From Spirochaetales bacterium (GTDB lineage: Bacteria; Spirochaetota; Leptospiria; Leptospirales; Leptonemataceae), in NCBI GenBank assembly GCA_015075425.1, contig JABTUL010000002.1, positions 558,001 to 622,000 of the forward strand: a stretch of 64,000 nt of DNA, in the 5' to 3' direction. This document shows, one piece after another, positions 61,042 through 64,000 of the stretch (position 1 is the first letter of the stretch; each line of letters begins with the position of its first letter). The notes below the pieces were generated by a model, which had not been told where the DNA came from, searched no databases, and worked only from the letters and a program-made list of their open reading frames with translations. A program made the translations under genes and the position numbers.

Positions 61042-61754
61042 CGGCAGGATGGATCGACATTGCTTACGTAAAGCCTGCTCAACTTCTGGAAATGCTCGGA
61101 ACCGGCAAAATTCACACCCGCAAAAGCCGTGGGCGGAAGAGAGAGCCATTCTTTCAAAAAGACAACCGATAACGGTCGATACGACCAGTGCCAGCGTTCC
61201 TCCTGGTAGCCTTCGCCCTGACGGGACGCTGTATAGGGCTGGCAAAAACCAAAGCGGGCCGCATGACTGACCATCCAGTCGTAAAAAACCTTCCCCTCAC
61301 CACGACGATAGTAAGTGTTATTCAATTGATTGAAATCGATATCCGTGCCCCAGTGGTGGCGCGAGGTAGCGGGCATGGATGAGTATTCCAGAATTTTGCG
61401 CGCTCGATCAGGGCCGGGTTTGATGCTGGAGGCCTGCCACTTACGCTCCCAGATTCCTTTTTGGGACACAAAATTGCGGGTTGTACTTACGATCTGGACC
61501 GGAACCGCCGGATGGTCCTTCTTAAAAGCCGCGACCATTTGATCCAGCGCCGCTTTTGTTTCCCGGCGCAGGTACTGCGGACGGCTCACAGAATAGAGGC
61601 GCCCGCCTTTCAGTAACACAAACTCGCTCTGCTTTTCCGGCTGGAATTTTCCGGTCAGATAGTCCTCTGCCTTGAGCGCACCGTAAAGGGATCCTCCTCC
61701 CGGGGCCTGGCTTAAGGACAGAACGGCAACCGTAGAAACAAGCAGGCGCTTCAG
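61038..61754 (-). CDS. M15B (VanY-type) D,D-carboxypeptidase with apparent CTG start
   Basis: 238 aa. Zinc site motifs: SRHHWGTDIDFNQLNN (His and Asp ligands) and ERWHWSYRPLS (catalytic Glu and His ligand). It trims the last D-Ala from peptidoglycan stems. The coding frame continues without ATG, GTG or TTG through a good signal peptide (KRLLVSTVAVLSLSQAPGGG) up to a CTG at 61752-61754. That CTG overlaps the upstream stop (CTGA) and has AGGAG four bases before it. A GTG at 61619 would remove the signal and 45 residues of conserved-looking sequence (LKAEDYLTGKFQPEK). CTG is a rare start in bacteria. Confidence 0.78.
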   Translation of the reverse strand: MKRLLVSTVAVLSLSQAPGGGSLYGALKAEDYLTGKFQPEKQSEFVLLKGGRLYSVSRPQYLRRETKAALDQMVAAFKKDHPAVPVQIVSTTRNFVSQKGIWERKWQASSIKPGPDRARKILEYSSMPATSRHHWGTDIDFNQLNNTYYRRGEGKVFYDWMVSHAARFGFCQPYTASRQGEGYQEERWHWSYRPLSVVFLKEWLSLPPTAFAGVNFAGSEHFQKLSRLYVSNVDPSCR

Positions 61755-62284
61755 GCTGCTCCTGCCTGTCGCAATTGACCGCGCTCTTTCAGGAGTTCTT
61801 CCACTTTCTTCTGTATTTCCGTGCGCAGACCCAGACGGAAGAAAACATCGGCAACGACAAAGATTGGCGCGGAAAAGAGAGCCTGAAACAGATTGTCAAA
61901 AAGCGCCGGTCGCTTTTTTTCGAAGGCGTAGTGACCAAAGAACTGCACAGCCCAGCCGCCAAAAAAGAAAATCCCGGCGATGGTCCAGGCCATTGCCGGT
62001 GGGAGCGAAACAACCCACTGGGCACCGGCCAGGCAGGCAGCGTAAACGAGCGTGGCAGCCAGAGCAAAAACAATATCCAGAAAAAAGTAATACGTAAGGA
62101 CAGCCAGTGTGAAGACCATGGCCAGATTGATCATCACCCCGGCGAACTCAAAGAGGGGAACCATGGCCAGTGGAATGAGCACGGAGAAGGAAATCGCCGG
62201 CACTCCAAAAATATGGATGATAATATTCCGGTTCTCCTGGTGATAGGCGGCGTAAAAACTCATCTCTTCTGCGAATGATTTCAT
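61751..62284 (-). CDS. Mpo1/DUF962-like membrane protein
   Basis: 177 aa with four membrane helices. AAYHQENRNIIIHIFGVPAI at the start and GWAVQFFGHYAFEKKRPALF in the middle carry the conserved His pattern of the DUF962 family; yeast Mpo1 is an Fe2+-dependent 2-hydroxy fatty acid dioxygenase. A role in lipid alpha-oxidation is plausible for a spirochaete that lives on fatty acids, but unproven. The stop overlaps the CTG of the peptidase gene. Confidence 0.85.
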   Translation of the reverse strand: MKSFAEEMSFYAAYHQENRNIIIHIFGVPAISFSVLIPLAMVPLFEFAGVMINLAMVFTLAVLTYYFFLDIVFALAATLVYAACLAGAQWVVSLPPAMAWTIAGIFFFGGWAVQFFGHYAFEKKRPALFDNLFQALFSAPIFVVADVFFRLGLRTEIQKKVEELLKERGQLRQAGAA

Positions 62285-62348
62285 ACCGACACCCTGTTCC
62301 TACCGGACGGAAACTCAAGCAAAAAACAGACCTGAAAAAAGGTGGCCA

Positions 62349-63215
62349 TCATTGCACAGCAATGACTGCTATCGTAGCGCCCTGATTGGTAAAGTTTCCT
62401 TCCAGAATTGAGCAAAAGGTAAGTCCGCTCCGCCCGCGGATCAGATACACACCGGGCGTAGCCGGTGCCCTCAGAGTGTCATTGAAAGGCTTGTAGAATA
62501 CCGGATCCGGGCTCACCCATGTATGGTAGGTGGACGGTGGATTATGATTCTCAATGCAGGCCATCTGATCTGCCTGCGGTGCCGGGCCGGCAATGCCGAT
62601 GAATGCCGGCCGTATGCAGGTCCCACAGCCTGAACCCTGAATGGCATAATCCAGAGAAATATTGAAGAGGGCACCCGCTGTTACCATGGCCACATCACCC
62701 TGACCATCCACATTGACATTCTGGTAAAGGGCCGGGCCGGTGCTCTGTGGTGCTGGTGGCGGAGTACAGAATAGATGAATGGATGTAACATTACTGGAAC
62801 TGATTGTCCCGCTGGAATTGGCAAAAGCGCAACCAACCTGTCCGCCTGGCTGATTTAACACACTGATGTTGTAGTTCTGCCCGTCTTCCAGGCCGGTGGA
62901 GAACGTGTAGGAAGAGGAGCCGGCCCCCACCGAAAGATTTTGGGCCACAGATCCGGACATTGAAAGAGTCAGACCGGTCCCTGTTAGACCATAGATGGTT
63001 CCGCCTACGGTAAAAAGCGGCGGGCCACCCTGGCCGCCACTTCCAGCCGATTCATCGGCTGCGGAGGCAGCAGTCGCTGACCCGGCAGCCGGTGATAGAG
63101 CCGCGAAGGACAAAAATCCGACAGGCGAAGACGGGTCCACCGGCTGGATCACGAGTAACTGACAGGAAAGCCCGCCGAGCATGGCCAGAAAAATGCCTGT
63201 TTGATACCCATTCAC
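62349..63215 (-). CDS. Lipoprotein of unknown function
   Basis: 288 aa from a GTG that overlaps the phosphatase stop (GTGA). Signal TGIFLAMLGGLSC gives a lipobox GLSC. An Ala/Ser/Gly linker (SPAAGSATAASAADESAGSG) precedes a domain with TVGGTIYGLTGTGLTLSMSG and FCTPPP, a pattern seen in many leptospiral and deltaproteobacterial surface proteins (Ig-like strands). No enzyme motif. Exposed at the cell surface or in the periplasm by inference. Confidence 0.65.
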   Translation of the reverse strand: MNGYQTGIFLAMLGGLSCQLLVIQPVDPSSPVGFLSFAALSPAAGSATAASAADESAGSGGQGGPPLFTVGGTIYGLTGTGLTLSMSGSVAQNLSVGAGSSSYTFSTGLEDGQNYNISVLNQPGGQVGCAFANSSGTISSSNVTSIHLFCTPPPAPQSTGPALYQNVNVDGQGDVAMVTAGALFNISLDYAIQGSGCGTCIRPAFIGIAGPAPQADQMACIENHNPPSTYHTWVSPDPVFYKPFNDTLRAPATPGVYLIRGRSGLTFCSILEGNFTNQGATIAVIAVQ

Positions 63216-64000
63216 CCCAATTTCCCCATCAAATCGCGGGCCCGCTTGCTATCCGGATCCAGCTCCAGGTATTCTTCCAGAAGCTGCCGGGCCCGCCCCT
63301 GCACTCCCATAGTAACATAGGCCCGGATCAAGTTCCACAAATTTTCTTTAAAGCCAGGATCTCTCAAGCGAATGCGTTCGGAAAGTTCAGCCGATAGATC
63401 CAGCAGTCCCTTTTTTCGGGCAAGGACTGCATAAAGATACAGCATACGTGTATCCGCCGGGCGAAAATCGTGGTAATCTTCGGCAAGCTGAAAGGCACGG
63501 TCCAGATCGCCCAGACGGTAAGCCAGGCGAGCAGCGATTTTCATGGCCCCCGTATTGTGCTGATCGGCTGCGATCATGGAGAGCGCATGATCCAGCGCCT
63601 GAGCGATGGACCCGGATTCCTCAAGGCCCCTCAGTACCTGTAGTTGATCGGGAGGCGCCGGGCGAGCTATGCGCTGCCCCCGGTAACCGATGCGGACCAG
63701 TGAAAGGTCATCCGTCAATTCCCCGTACTCTTTGAGCAAACTCACAATGCGACCCATGTCGCCTTCTGCCTGGCGGACAATTTCCAGAAACAATGCCTCG
63801 TCTTCATTGATGATGCGTACACCCTCGCGATGATCCAGCAAAAGATCATCCCGCCCATCTGAACCGGACACAACTACATCCCCTGGTTGCAATTGATAGG
63901 TCTGGATGGCCAGCCGTCCATCCAGATCCGGCATGCCTACCTTGCGAAACTTCAGTTCATTTTCAATGAAAGTCGCCTCACTGTTGCGATACAGTACAAG
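63212..64000 (-). CDS. SpoIIE-type PP2C phosphatase with C-terminal TPR domain (5' end outside)
   Basis: Open to the right edge: codons before the ATG at 63934 read LVLYRNSEATFIENELKFRK, continuing the same domain, so the gene starts beyond 64000. VVVSGSDGRDDLLL is the last metal-binding motif of SpoIIE phosphatases (SDGxxD). EYGELTDDLSLVRIGY closes the domain with its final Asp. Residues after about 115 are TPR-like (AARLAYRLGDLDRAFQLAED). It would dephosphorylate a STAS protein in partner switching; two STAS genes lie at 41.7-42.7 kb. Overlaps the lipoprotein gene by four bases. Confidence 0.82.
   Translation of the reverse strand, partial: LVLYRNSEATFIENELKFRKVGMPDLDGRLAIQTYQLQPGDVVVSGSDGRDDLLLDHREGVRIINEDEALFLEIVRQAEGDMGRIVSLLKEYGELTDDLSLVRIGYRGQRIARPAPPDQLQVLRGLEESGSIAQALDHALSMIAADQHNTGAMKIAARLAYRLGDLDRAFQLAEDYHDFRPADTRMLYLYAVLARKKGLLDLSAELSERIRLRDPGFKENLWNLIRAYVTMGVQGRARQLLEEYLELDPDSKRARDLMGKLG

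Overview
The window looks like chromosomal DNA of a spirochaete related to the Leptospirales, perhaps a Leptonema or Turneriella relative. The evidence is indirect. Base composition is about 54% GC by eye. There are many lipoproteins with loose spirochaete-type lipoboxes (LSCS, SNC, LASC, LSC), two tail-collar proteins of a kind common in Leptospira-like genomes, and a SpoIIE-type phosphatase together with STAS and HATPase partners. No rRNA or other strong taxonomic marker is present, so the placement is moderate at best.

Left part (1-8.4 kb) is accessory and decaying. It holds the end of a Uma2 gene, an ISKra4-like insertion sequence with a frameshifted transposase, a truncated Lcl/DUF1566-type fragment, and a toxin-antitoxin remnant broken in both genes. 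Two intact tandem tail-collar genes follow, surrounded by repeats that I read as the 3' ends of dead copies of the same genes. Then come a secreted TPR protein, an MNT nucleotidyltransferase facing a frameshifted HEPN gene, a CPBP protease and an outer-membrane protein.

The middle-left (8.4-24 kb) is core metabolism. It contains an unusual phosphatidylserine decarboxylase fused to an AGCS-transporter-like membrane domain and overlapping a type II NADH dehydrogenase, a two-motif CDGSH protein, an oxidoreductase fused to an SCP2-like domain, two transporters, a complete Mrp Na+/H+ antiporter operon (A with fused B, then C to G) headed by a helix-hairpin-helix protein gene, uppP and a polyprenyl-sugar glycosyltransferase.

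Region 24.1-32.9 kb is a second accessory island. It carries coiled-coil/membrane-tail proteins (two intact, two fragments), an acyltransferase, an AT-richer SGNH-hydrolase and polytopic membrane protein pair, a lipoprotein, a Uma2 gene directly behind a coiled-coil gene, and an IS630-family element with clear TA duplication.

Region 32.9-64 kb is mostly core genome: lon; a coupled degQ and two MuiA/DUF4139 genes; a GT-C glycosyltransferase; two STAS proteins; serS, tatD and cstA; a CysZ-like protein and a HATPase; lemA with two TPM-domain genes; a glycosyltransferase and a DUF547 lipoprotein; an SH3 lipoprotein and a polysaccharide deacetylase; tRNA-Thr and tRNA-Tyr; several envelope proteins; a catalytically altered astacin with FG-GAP repeats; two alpha/beta hydrolases; an M15 peptidase that appears to start at CTG; an Mpo1-like protein; and a SpoIIE phosphatase cut by the right edge. 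Genes are packed tightly, with many 1-13 bp overlaps that imply translational coupling.
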